Part shown: positions 44,493 through 52,821 of the stretch, one piece after another
Position numbering within the stretch: position 1 is the first letter of the stretch
How the letters are laid out: each line of letters begins with the position of its first letter
NCBI GenBank assembly: GCA_001800135.1
Contig: MGUU01000008.1
Span: 1 to 64,000 of the forward strand
Source of the DNA: Elusimicrobia bacterium RIFCSPLOWO2_02_FULL_39_32
GTDB taxonomy: Bacteria > Elusimicrobiota > Elusimicrobia > 2-02-FULL-39-32
Direction: 5' to 3'
DNA: 64,000 nt
Translations under genes and position numbers: made by a program
The notes under the pieces: generated by a model
Told to the model about the DNA's origin: nothing
Seen by the model: the letters and a program-made list of their open reading frames with translations, nothing else
Databases searched by the model: none

Positions 44493-44558
44493 ATCTTATT
44501 AAATGGATCAAAAAAGAGCGATTGCGGGCAGGTAAAATCTATGTAACAATTATATGAC
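44493..44558 (-). promoter_or_regulatory. Pho-type promoter of the porin-pst-phoU operon
   Basis: On the minus strand: GTCATAT (44552-44558), GTTACAT (44541-44547), TTTACCT (44530-44536), each 11 bp apart. Exactly 26 bp then separate the last repeat from TTTAATAAGAT (44493-44503). The 7+4 repeat pitch is that of Pho boxes. It sits just past the 3' end of phoR and about 55 bp before the porin ATG. Confidence 0.7.
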
Positions 44559-44570
44559 TAAAAAAATAGC

Positions 44571-46046
44571 TTAACTAAATGGCAAAATCACAGAAAAAGT
44601 GGATCCTTCATTTAATTTGCTTTCAACTTTAATTTCTCCATGATGAGCCTCCACAATATGTTTCACGATTGAAAGTCCAAGTCCTGTACCTCCAAATTCT
44701 CTAGATCTAGCCCTATCCACTCTATAAAATCTTTCAAATATTCTAGGTACTTCATTCTCTGGAATTCCTATGCCTGTATCTTTTATGGAAATAGTCAAAT
44801 TTTTATCATCTAGCAGTTTGGTATCTACAATTACTCTGCCTCCTTCCTTATTAAATTTAATCGCATTCTCCAAGAGATTAAGGAAAAGCTGTTTCAGCTC
44901 TTCTCTTGAGCCTAGAATAGGTGGGAGGTTTGGATCGCAATGAAACTGAAATTCTATTCTATTCCCTTGAGTTAAAGGAATAAGTGTTGATTTAAGTTCC
45001 TCTAATAATTCATCCACTGAAACTGGATGTAACTGCATTTGTCTTTTTCCAGACTCAATAGAAGTTAAGTCAAGCAAATTGTTGACCAGATGGGTAAGAC
45101 GTTTGACCTGAGAATGAATTATTTCTACAAATTCTTGGTTATGCTCCTTATCAAAAAGCGCTCCTTGCAGCAAGGTTTCAGCAAAACCTTGAATACTGGT
45201 AAGAGGGGTTCTAAGTTCATGAGAAACATTGGCTACAAAATCTCTTCTAACCTGCTCTAATTTATAAATTTTAGTTATATCATGCATGACCAGCAAAACA
45301 CCCGTGCAAGCTCCATTAGTTTTTAGAGGTAAAGTGTGAACTTCAAAAATATTTTCATCAGGAAGAAAAAGGTGAATCGTCTCAAAATGAATTTGATTCG
45401 TAATGATCGCATTTTGGATAAGTTCTGTAAGCCTTGCATGCCGGATAATTTCTTGATAAGGTTTGTGAAGAACCTCCTCAATCTTTACAGAAAAAAGTTT
45501 GCAAGCAGCAGGATTGATTAAAAATAGTTTACCTTTTAAATCCACAGCAATAACCTGTTCTGCCATTGTGTTTAAAACAGAAAAAATTTCTTGTTTTTCA
45601 ACTTTAATTTGATTGATACTGCTTTCTAATTGATCTACCATCAAATTAAAGGATCTGCCTAGGTCCGCGAGCTCATCTTCAGTTTGAAACCTCACTCTTT
45701 TTTTTAAAAAACCTTCTAAAATTAGATTAGCAACAGAGGTTATCTGCCTGACAGGCTGAATAAACCACTCGGATAAAAAATAAACTATTATGAATCCTAA
45801 AAAAATATTGGACGCGCTAAATAGGATAAGTAAATAACTTAAATCTTTAGCCTTATTCTGAGCTTGAATTGTGGAAATAAACTGATTAGGATGTTCTGTT
45901 GAGCGAAGAGATGAATTAGAATTGATATTAAAATCTTTGTTATAGTTTTTTATAACTAAAACATAAGTAAAAACTAGTGGGACAACAAAAAGTAAAGAAA
46001 AAGCAAAGGCTAATTTTCTTGAAAATTTCTTGGCTATCCATTTCAT
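44571..46046 (-). CDS. phoR: Phosphate-regulon sensor histidine kinase PhoR
   Basis: 491 aa. Two membrane segments near residues 12-30 and 70-92 flank a short periplasmic stretch. A HAMP linker follows (about 90-145), then a PAS domain (about 150-255), the phosphoacceptor block VANVSHELRTPLTSIQGF (histidine near residue 273) and an ATPase domain with NAIKFNKEGG, DTGIGIP and FGGTGLGLSIV. It overlaps phoB by 4 nt. The neighbouring pst operon supports the phosphate role. Confidence 0.92.
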   Translation of the reverse strand: MKWIAKKFSRKLAFAFSLLFVVPLVFTYVLVIKNYNKDFNINSNSSLRSTEHPNQFISTIQAQNKAKDLSYLLILFSASNIFLGFIIVYFLSEWFIQPVRQITSVANLILEGFLKKRVRFQTEDELADLGRSFNLMVDQLESSINQIKVEKQEIFSVLNTMAEQVIAVDLKGKLFLINPAACKLFSVKIEEVLHKPYQEIIRHARLTELIQNAIITNQIHFETIHLFLPDENIFEVHTLPLKTNGACTGVLLVMHDITKIYKLEQVRRDFVANVSHELRTPLTSIQGFAETLLQGALFDKEHNQEFVEIIHSQVKRLTHLVNNLLDLTSIESGKRQMQLHPVSVDELLEELKSTLIPLTQGNRIEFQFHCDPNLPPILGSREELKQLFLNLLENAIKFNKEGGRVIVDTKLLDDKNLTISIKDTGIGIPENEVPRIFERFYRVDRARSREFGGTGLGLSIVKHIVEAHHGEIKVESKLNEGSTFSVILPFS

Positions 46047-46717
46047 TGAGAAATTTTATACCCTACATTCTTTACAGTAACCAAATGATTGCTCTCAGAC
46101 CCAAGTTTAGCTCTTAAACGAGCCACATGCTGATCCACGGTTCTAGTATCAATTTCTGGAGCCTGCTCAAAACCCCACACCTGTTCCAGTAACTGCTCCC
46201 GGGTTAAAACTCTTCCCTTTGCTCCCAGTAAAACCTTTAAAAGCGAAAATTCTTTTGAACTTAAATTAACTGGTTTATTTCTTAATGTAACCTCATAGCG
46301 CTCCAAATCTATCTCTAATTCACCCATCTGAAGCGATTCTATTTCTGATCCTTGGTCATGGGATCGTCTTAATACGGATTTAATTCTAGCAGCCAGCTCC
46401 TTCACGCTAAAGGGTTTGGTTAAATAATCATCAGCGCCTAGTTCAAGCCCTAAGACCCGATCTGTTTCATCCTTTTTAGCTGTAAGCATAATGATAGGAA
46501 CCTTACTCTCTTTTCTTACCTGTTTGCACAGTTCAATCCCATTCATTTTAGGAAGCATTAAATCCAGGATAATCAGATTGGGTTTTATTTTTTTAAATAA
46601 AACATATCCCTCCTCACCATTATAAGCGGCAAAAAAAGCATAACCTTCCTTTTCTAGATTGTACTTAAGAAGCTTTACAATCTCCTTCTCATCTTCAATC
46701 ACAAGAATTTTGGTCAT
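46043..46717 (-). CDS. phoB: Phosphate-regulon response regulator PhoB
   Basis: 224 aa. The receiver domain (about 1-120) has the acidic pair DE near residues 9-10, the phospho-aspartate in LIILDLMLPKMNG and the conserved lysine in LTKPFS. The C-terminal winged-helix domain (about 130-224) is of the OmpR/PhoB type with VDQHVARLRAKLG. It is the likely reader of the 11-bp-pitch repeats before the porin-pst operon and the giant gene. No such repeats are clear before phoB itself. Confidence 0.93.
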   Translation of the reverse strand: MTKILVIEDEKEIVKLLKYNLEKEGYAFFAAYNGEEGYVLFKKIKPNLIILDLMLPKMNGIELCKQVRKESKVPIIMLTAKKDETDRVLGLELGADDYLTKPFSVKELAARIKSVLRRSHDQGSEIESLQMGELEIDLERYEVTLRNKPVNLSSKEFSLLKVLLGAKGRVLTREQLLEQVWGFEQAPEIDTRTVDQHVARLRAKLGSESNHLVTVKNVGYKISQ

Positions 46718-46809
46718 GTTTACTATTCTATGTTCAAATTTTTACAATTTACGAAAGGTGGTTTTTAAGCGAATGAGTAAGAAGTGGAGCAAATTTGCGT
46801 TTGAAAATC

Positions 46810-46842
46810 ATACTTTCAAAAAGTATATATTATTGAAAGTAT
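46810..46842. repeat. Inverted repeat in the phoB-asmA divergent gap
   Basis: ATACTTTCA (46810-46818) and TGAAAGTAT (46834-46842) form a perfect 9-bp inverted repeat around an AT-rich centre. It lies in the 245-bp gap between two divergent genes. It could be an operator. The rest of the gap holds no gene that I can support. Confidence 0.4.
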
Positions 46843-46925
46843 AGATTGCAAACAGACGTCTTGCGCAATCAAGTATGGGTTGCGGGATTGTAATTCCTAA
46901 AATTTTACACCTTAAGGTTTTACGG

Positions 46926-46954
46926 TTGAAGTTCATCTGATTTTCTGTTATATT
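46926..46954 (+). promoter_or_regulatory. Promoter of the AsmA-like gene, leaderless arrangement
   Basis: TTGAAG (46926-46931), a 17-bp spacer and TATATT (46949-46954). The ATG starts only 8 bp after the -10, so the transcript should begin at or next to the start codon. No ribosome-binding site is present. Confidence 0.6.
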
Positions 46955-46962
46955 TTTATTTC

Positions 46963-49900
46963 ATGAAGTTTCTTAAAAAGTTATTCCTAATTTTTATAAT
47001 TGTTATTTCCTTGCTCTTAGGCGCTTCTGCCATTGCGCTTAAAATTAAATATCCACCTGAAAAAATTAAAAAAATCGCTCTGCAAGAACTTTCCAAAAAA
47101 TTGGGAAGAGAGGTCTCTTTTGGAGAGGTCTCTATCAATCTTTTTACAGGCATTTCCATTTCAGAATTTAAATGCTCTGAAAAACCCAATTTTCAAAAAG
47201 GAAGTTTTGTGGAATGCGAAAAATTTTCCATGGGAGTAAATTTACTTTCTCTATTACAAAAAGAGATAATTATAACCTCCATTAAACTCACCCAGCCTAA
47301 AGTCAAAATAAGTAGAGAACTTGATGGAAAAACATACAATTTTTCAGATCTTTTGACTGCTGAAAAAGAAGAAGCGAAAGAAAAAATTGAGAAAGGGGAA
47401 AAAGGTCTTAAGATTTCTGTGACAAAAATAAAGATAATAAAAGGTCTTTTCCAATTTCTAGATCTATCCCCAGCAAAAATTGAAGCTACCTTATCTCCAA
47501 TCAATTTAACAGTTCAGGGCACATCCTTTGCCCAACCATTAAAAATTAATTTAGACACTGAGATTTCAGGAAAAATACCGGGGAAATTTCCAAATCTCAA
47601 TGGAAATATCGAATTTTCTGGAGTCATTCATGCTTTAAGCCAAAAAATAAAAGCAGATCGTTTTATAATCAAAATCCCAGGATTGTACGAATTAAACTTA
47701 ACTGGTAATATTGAAAACTTTGCTCAGCCTAGCATGGATACAACCTTAAAAATTTCAAACCTTTCTTATGCTGAGCTTATAAGGATCATCCCTTTAGAAA
47801 AATTTCCAAAATTTCTGCAAGCTTTAGAAATTAAAGGGAATCCAAATATCAAACTGCAAACAAAAGGAACTTTTGATCTGGAACAATTTCAAAAAAATAA
47901 TAAAAGACAAGGGAGCATCAATTTTTCAATCCTTGCAGATTTTAAAGAAACAGAAATTCAATTGCCTCCTTCAATTAGAAAAAATAAAGGGGTTCCTTTA
48001 GAATTGGATCTGGTTGGCCAATGGAATTCAAAAGAGATTGAGACCATTGAATATTCTAAGGCTAATCTAAAGTATAAGGAGTCCTCAATAGAAACTTCAG
48101 GAAAAATTGTAAATCCCACATCCAATGATCCATCCTTCTCTTTAAATTTGAAGGGATCCAATCTTTTGCTAGATGAGTTCACAAATGCTTTACAATATAA
48201 ACTGCCAAAAGGATTGGAAATAAAAGACAGCCTAAATTTTGATGCCTCTATCAATGGCAATCCAAATCAGCTGGAGTTTACTTTTAAGGCGGACGCCACA
48301 AAAGCTAAAGTACTTTTACCCAACCTATTAAATAAGGAAAGCGGTACGGTTTTAGAACTCCATTTTAATGGTCAAATTAAAGATAAAGAAAATGTGGAAT
48401 TTTCTAATCTTGAACTGCGTGCCTTTCAGTCAGAAGTTAAAGTAAAAGGAAAGATATTAAAATTTAATTCTGATGCGTCTTCTCTAGATTTAAACATTAA
48501 AACATCATTTGTCCAACTAGAAGAACTTCTAAAACAACTTGATTCTTCTAAAATTGGTTCATTTAAAGGAAATGCTTTTAGCAACTTTAGTTTAAAAGGC
48601 TCTAAATCAAAATTAGAAATTGATGGGGAACTAAATCTTAATGAAACCGCTATTCTTTTAGGAGCTGAACCAGCTAGAATTTTTACAAAAAATAAAGGCA
48701 CGCCATTTAACTTAAAAATGAAATCATTCATTTCTTTTGCTTCTCCTCAAGTTTCTTTGGATTCTCAGTTTTTTGATATCCAAAGCCTACAAATTCAAAT
48801 GGGAAAAAGCTCCATTTCTGCAAAAATAGCTTTAAAAGAATCTAATCGCAAAGAAAAAATCTTTAACGCCGAACTCCATTCACCTGACATTGCAATGCAG
48901 GAACTTTCTCTTTTTCTTCCCAGTTTAACTAATCTTAATTTAACTGGTAGAATTCAACCACATTTTTCAGTTTCCGGGGAACTGCCCCTTAAATCTTTTC
49001 CTAAAATCACTGGCAATATAAATCTGGATGAGCTGGGTGGAAATTTTAAAAACATTTCTTTTGAAAAAATAAATGGGAATTTAATTTTTTCTGGGAATAG
49101 CTATGACTTTCCCAATCTATCTGGCAGAATCGCCAATCACCCCTTTAAATTAAAAACAAGCTTGAAAAACATCGCCTCACCTGAAATAAATTTAGAAATG
49201 GAAATAGAAAAATTAGACCTTTCTAGCTTAATAACTAAAAGCAGCTCTCAAGGCGAAACTCAATCTACTCAAACCAATGAATTAAAGACTAGAGGTTCAG
49301 AAAAAACCTCTGTTTCAAATCAATTTCCGGAAAGCAAATTTAAGGGCAGAATTAAAATAAAAGAGGCGCTTCACAGAAATTTTGAATCTGGGAATATCTC
49401 TTTCGATTGGAACTTGTCAGGAATTACTCCTAACTTAAATAAAATTTCAGGTACTGCAAAACTAAGAACTTTTGGCGGTGAAGTTAAAAATATCGGCGCA
49501 GTGGAGAAAATTTTAAAAATTATTGACCCGAACTTAAATCTTCTTCAATTTAATGATATTGGAGGAGATTTTAATTTTAAGGATGGAGTAGTGCATATTC
49601 AAGACCTTTGGGTTGAATCTGATAAACTGAACATTGGAACTGAAGGGACTGTTTCATTGCCTGAAAAAAAATGCGACATACAGATACTGGCTCATTATTC
49701 AGGCGCAGCTCTCGCAGCCTCTATCCCTATTGCAATCACTGGATCACTCTCTAATCCAAAAGTGGAAAAAAAGAGTCTTTCCATCTTGAGCACAACCCTG
49801 CAAGAAAAAATTTTAAGAATTAGACCTAAAACTAAGGAAGAAATGCTTGAACTAAAAGAATTTAAAGAACAAAAAATGCTTGAAAAAATAGAGGAAAAAA

Positions 49901-50238
49901 AAGCAAAGGAGGAGGAAAAGAAAGAAAAAGGTGAAGAGAAAAAAATACAGAGCCAAGAACGTGTCACTGAAAAACAGGAGTTAAAAAAACAAAGAGAGCA
50001 GGAAGCTATAGAAAAAATTGAGCTAAAAAAGAGCGAACAACTGGAAAAAGCTCAAGAAAAGCAAGAATTACAAAAACAAAAAGAGTTGGATAGACAGGAA
50101 AAATTAGAAGAAAAAGAGGAATTAAAGAAGCAAAAAGAGGAGGAACGATTGGAACGTTTAAAAGAAAAAGAAGAAGAAAGACTAGAAAAACTTAAAGAAA
50201 AAGAAGAAAAGAAACAGGCTCAAGAAGATGAGGATTAG
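46963..50238 (+). CDS. AsmA-family envelope protein with charged coiled-coil tail
   Basis: 1,091 aa. An N-terminal membrane anchor (about residues 5-26) is followed by a long beta-rich body typical of AsmA/TamB-like proteins (N-terminal block KYPPEKIKKIALQELSKKLG; later GNINLDELGGNFKNISFEKI and GGDFNFKDGVVHIQDLWV). Such proteins form bridge-like structures in the envelope and are linked to lipid transport. The last about 130 residues are an unusual Lys/Glu/Gln-rich repeat (EKEELKKQKEEERLERLKEK-type) forming a long helix. It ends tail-to-tail with the next gene, the two stop codons overlapping. Confidence 0.8.
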   Translation: MKFLKKLFLIFIIVISLLLGASAIALKIKYPPEKIKKIALQELSKKLGREVSFGEVSINLFTGISISEFKCSEKPNFQKGSFVECEKFSMGVNLLSLLQKEIIITSIKLTQPKVKISRELDGKTYNFSDLLTAEKEEAKEKIEKGEKGLKISVTKIKIIKGLFQFLDLSPAKIEATLSPINLTVQGTSFAQPLKINLDTEISGKIPGKFPNLNGNIEFSGVIHALSQKIKADRFIIKIPGLYELNLTGNIENFAQPSMDTTLKISNLSYAELIRIIPLEKFPKFLQALEIKGNPNIKLQTKGTFDLEQFQKNNKRQGSINFSILADFKETEIQLPPSIRKNKGVPLELDLVGQWNSKEIETIEYSKANLKYKESSIETSGKIVNPTSNDPSFSLNLKGSNLLLDEFTNALQYKLPKGLEIKDSLNFDASINGNPNQLEFTFKADATKAKVLLPNLLNKESGTVLELHFNGQIKDKENVEFSNLELRAFQSEVKVKGKILKFNSDASSLDLNIKTSFVQLEELLKQLDSSKIGSFKGNAFSNFSLKGSKSKLEIDGELNLNETAILLGAEPARIFTKNKGTPFNLKMKSFISFASPQVSLDSQFFDIQSLQIQMGKSSISAKIALKESNRKEKIFNAELHSPDIAMQELSLFLPSLTNLNLTGRIQPHFSVSGELPLKSFPKITGNINLDELGGNFKNISFEKINGNLIFSGNSYDFPNLSGRIANHPFKLKTSLKNIASPEINLEMEIEKLDLSSLITKSSSQGETQSTQTNELKTRGSEKTSVSNQFPESKFKGRIKIKEALHRNFESGNISFDWNLSGITPNLNKISGTAKLRTFGGEVKNIGAVEKILKIIDPNLNLLQFNDIGGDFNFKDGVVHIQDLWVESDKLNIGTEGTVSLPEKKCDIQILAHYSGAALAASIPIAITGSLSNPKVEKKSLSILSTTLQEKILRIRPKTKEEMLELKEFKEQKMLEKIEEKKAKEEEKKEKGEEKKIQSQERVTEKQELKKQREQEAIEKIELKKSEQLEKAQEKQELQKQKELDRQEKLEEKEELKKQKEEERLERLKEKEEERLEKLKEKEEKKQAQEDED

Positions 50239-51425
50239 CAAATCTCAGGCATAGTTTTTAAAGTGACGCCGGACTCTTTCCATACCAAAACTGGTTCAGT
50301 GCTTAAAACAATTTTTTTCTCATCCCCAAAATATTCTTTTAATAGCTCCAATAAATTTTGATATAACTCGACTCGTATTCCTCTAAAATAGCGAACTTTT
50401 TGATCCTCAGCTAAAATCCATTCTTCAACCATCACGCTTGGATGAGAATCTCCTAAAATTTTTGCTAATCCCTTGGTTAACCTTAAGCAACCTAAAGAGA
50501 TGGAATGAACTTGAGATGGGGAAATCTGGGAAAATAAATCAGCAAAGAGTTTTTTATACTTCTCCTTATAATTCTTTGTATAAAGAATAGGCTCAAACCT
50601 TAAGCCTAAGGCAAAACCATTCTCTGCAAGTTGTTTCATGGCTAAAATTCTTTCCAGTATTGTCGCAGTGTTTGATTCAAAAATAGCTCGATCTTCTTCT
50701 GGATTCAAACTAAATGCCATGATCATTCGTTTTTGATGATCCTTTATTTTAAACAAATTTTCAATTTTATTGGTTTTACTCCTAAACTCAACAAAAACAT
50801 TAGGAAAATCCTGAATGGTATTCCACAACTTTTCTATCAATCCAAATTCAAGATCAAAAATAAGACTATCTGCATTCTCTCCCGCATTCAAATAAACAAC
50901 CCCATTTTCTTGATCTCTAATTAATCTTAGCTCTGCTTTAATCTTTTCTATATCTGGCAATACCTTAAAGCGCGGATCATCATATACTTCCCTTAAAAAA
51001 CAGTAAGCGCAATCTAAAGGACAAGAACGAATTAAAGAAATCACATATTCTTTTAAATCAAAAATCCCTTTGCCATAAAAATAACGATTAATTAATTTCT
51101 TTCTGGAATCAAGCTGAAGTACATTTTGAGAAGTTAAATGATCCTCTTTATTCTTAAGATCAAAAGGGGGGAAAGTCTCCATGGTTCCATTTGAAAGCGG
51201 GTACCTCATCTTTAAAACCCATTTAAATATCTTTTTCCCTTTTTGCACCGAATCAAGTTCAGATTCCAAAATTTGAGCCAAAGATAATTCTTTTAAAAAT
51301 TCCTTTAAAGAAATAGAATTTTTAAGGCAGATTTGTGGAATTGTCTGAAGTAGGATATTTTTTTGCGAATAAGTAAAATGCGCTCTTTGATCTTCCAATA
51401 ACTGAACTATTAACTCCTGTTCCAT
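50235..51425 (-). CDS. Spore photoproduct lyase-like radical SAM protein
   Basis: 396 aa. The radical SAM cluster motif is CPLDCAYC (Cx3Cx2C, about residues 135-142) followed by FLREVYDDPRF, the arrangement of the spore photoproduct lyase family. YLNAGENADSLIFD and AFSLNPEEDRAIFE match later blocks of that family. Most non-sporulating members have unknown substrates, possibly nucleic-acid repair. No spore genes are seen here, so the lyase name should not be taken as function. Confidence 0.75.
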   Translation of the reverse strand: MEQELIVQLLEDQRAHFTYSQKNILLQTIPQICLKNSISLKEFLKELSLAQILESELDSVQKGKKIFKWVLKMRYPLSNGTMETFPPFDLKNKEDHLTSQNVLQLDSRKKLINRYFYGKGIFDLKEYVISLIRSCPLDCAYCFLREVYDDPRFKVLPDIEKIKAELRLIRDQENGVVYLNAGENADSLIFDLEFGLIEKLWNTIQDFPNVFVEFRSKTNKIENLFKIKDHQKRMIMAFSLNPEEDRAIFESNTATILERILAMKQLAENGFALGLRFEPILYTKNYKEKYKKLFADLFSQISPSQVHSISLGCLRLTKGLAKILGDSHPSVMVEEWILAEDQKVRYFRGIRVELYQNLLELLKEYFGDEKKIVLSTEPVLVWKESGVTLKTMPEIC

Positions 51426-51469
51426 ATTTTAATTATATCAGTTTCCTTCAATCCAACTGATTATTCGGG

Positions 51470-52810
51470 TCAATATTCCCAGCTTAAACCAAGATAATAA
51501 TGTTGGGTATTGTAGGTGTATCGGTAGGTTTTTTCAAACTCCATGTTGGAAGTAGCTTTTCTATATACCCCTTGCGCATTTGCGCTTAAACCATATAGAA
51601 GAGGATATTTAAAAGAATAGTTGAAGGTATGGTAATTTGTGTATAAAAGATTTGTTTTATAAGTGCCGTCAGAAGACTGTATGACTCTGTTTACATAGCT
51701 TCTTCTAGTATATCCATAAGATAGAACCACATCTAATTTTTCAAAAAGCCTGCTCGCTATTTTTGGCGTAATCCCATATTCCCCATAGTCATAATAGTTT
51801 TCATTAAACTTAGTGCGGGCAGCATCATAATTGTGTTGGTCAGAATCTTGTAAAGTATAACTTAAATCAAGGCCAGCCACGGTTTGCAGTTCAAAATCAT
51901 TATATTCAAAATTTGGCAACGAGTAAGAAGCTCCAACCGAACTTAAACTATAAATATCTTTTCTTAAACTATCTGTATAAAGCCCAGCAGAAGTGACTGT
52001 TTTTTGATCTGAATAAATTCTGTAAGAAAAAAGCGTAGAACCAGTAAGCGTAAGCTTAGCCATTATAGGCACCTCCGCAGCAAGGGTTGTATCATACGCG
52101 TTGAAGTCCAAGGTATTTTCCCCGCTTTTAATTTCACTGCCAAACTGACTGCCAGAGGATAAAGTCTTATACCTTATAAATTGAAGTTGATAGGGATCAA
52201 AACTTAGCCGAACTGATTTAAAAAGTGTTCCATTTCTTTCCAGTTCAAAGCCAAATCCTATTTTTTGATTGTCATATAGTCCTTTGCCTAATTCTTCATC
52301 AGCGCTTTCCACTAAAAATTGATTTTTAAAAGTGCCTTTAAGTTTTGATTTCCATTGGTCATTGAACTTGTATATGCCTTTTAAAGAGAGTGTATTTTCA
52401 AAAGTTTGCCGGGTAAGAAAACCTCCGCCAATTAGTTCTTGAACTTCCCGCATTCTTCTATATTTACCGCTTATAGTTGGAATCAAAGTTATTTTTTCTG
52501 AAAATTTCATTCCAGGAGCGAGCAGCCAGTCCCCATTTCCAGTAAAAGAGGTGTTTTGTCCTTCAAAAAAAATCTGACCTCCCAGCAAGCTAACTTTTGC
52601 CACTGGCGTCCATTTAAAATCCGCATAGGTAAAAGTTAAAAAAAGAAAATAAAAAAGAAAGAGCGCTCCATTTACTCTAAATAATTCAGTTTTAAAAAAC
52701 GCTTTTCTAGTGCAGTAAAAATGATCTTCTAAGCAAGAACCAAATGCGTTTTTTAATCTTAAAGTTTGCTTATTCAATTGTAAAAAAAGTTTTTCTTTTA
52801 AACTATTCAT
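51470..52810 (-). CDS. Outer-membrane beta-barrel protein, partner of the FecR-like protein
   Basis: 446 aa. An N-terminal hydrophobic segment (GALFLFYFLFLTFTYA, about residues 48-63) may act as a late signal anchor. The rest alternates aromatic and polar residues in beta-barrel style, and the chain ends in LGLSWEY, an aromatic C-terminus typical of outer-membrane barrels. No named family recognised. It follows the FecR-like gene by 11 nt, so the two are probably co-transcribed. Confidence 0.6.
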   Translation of the reverse strand: MNSLKEKLFLQLNKQTLRLKNAFGSCLEDHFYCTRKAFFKTELFRVNGALFLFYFLFLTFTYADFKWTPVAKVSLLGGQIFFEGQNTSFTGNGDWLLAPGMKFSEKITLIPTISGKYRRMREVQELIGGGFLTRQTFENTLSLKGIYKFNDQWKSKLKGTFKNQFLVESADEELGKGLYDNQKIGFGFELERNGTLFKSVRLSFDPYQLQFIRYKTLSSGSQFGSEIKSGENTLDFNAYDTTLAAEVPIMAKLTLTGSTLFSYRIYSDQKTVTSAGLYTDSLRKDIYSLSSVGASYSLPNFEYNDFELQTVAGLDLSYTLQDSDQHNYDAARTKFNENYYDYGEYGITPKIASRLFEKLDVVLSYGYTRRSYVNRVIQSSDGTYKTNLLYTNYHTFNYSFKYPLLYGLSANAQGVYRKATSNMEFEKTYRYTYNTQHYYLGLSWEY

Positions 52811-52821
52811 GGAATATAAAG

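Noticed and set aside
46718-46800. A Pho-type repeat array before phoB.
   Set aside because: Only isolated TTTACAA-like words are present, without the 11-bp pitch.
50235-51425. True spore photoproduct lyase.
   Set aside because: The family is broader than sporulators, and no sporulation gene or Gram-positive feature occurs in the window.
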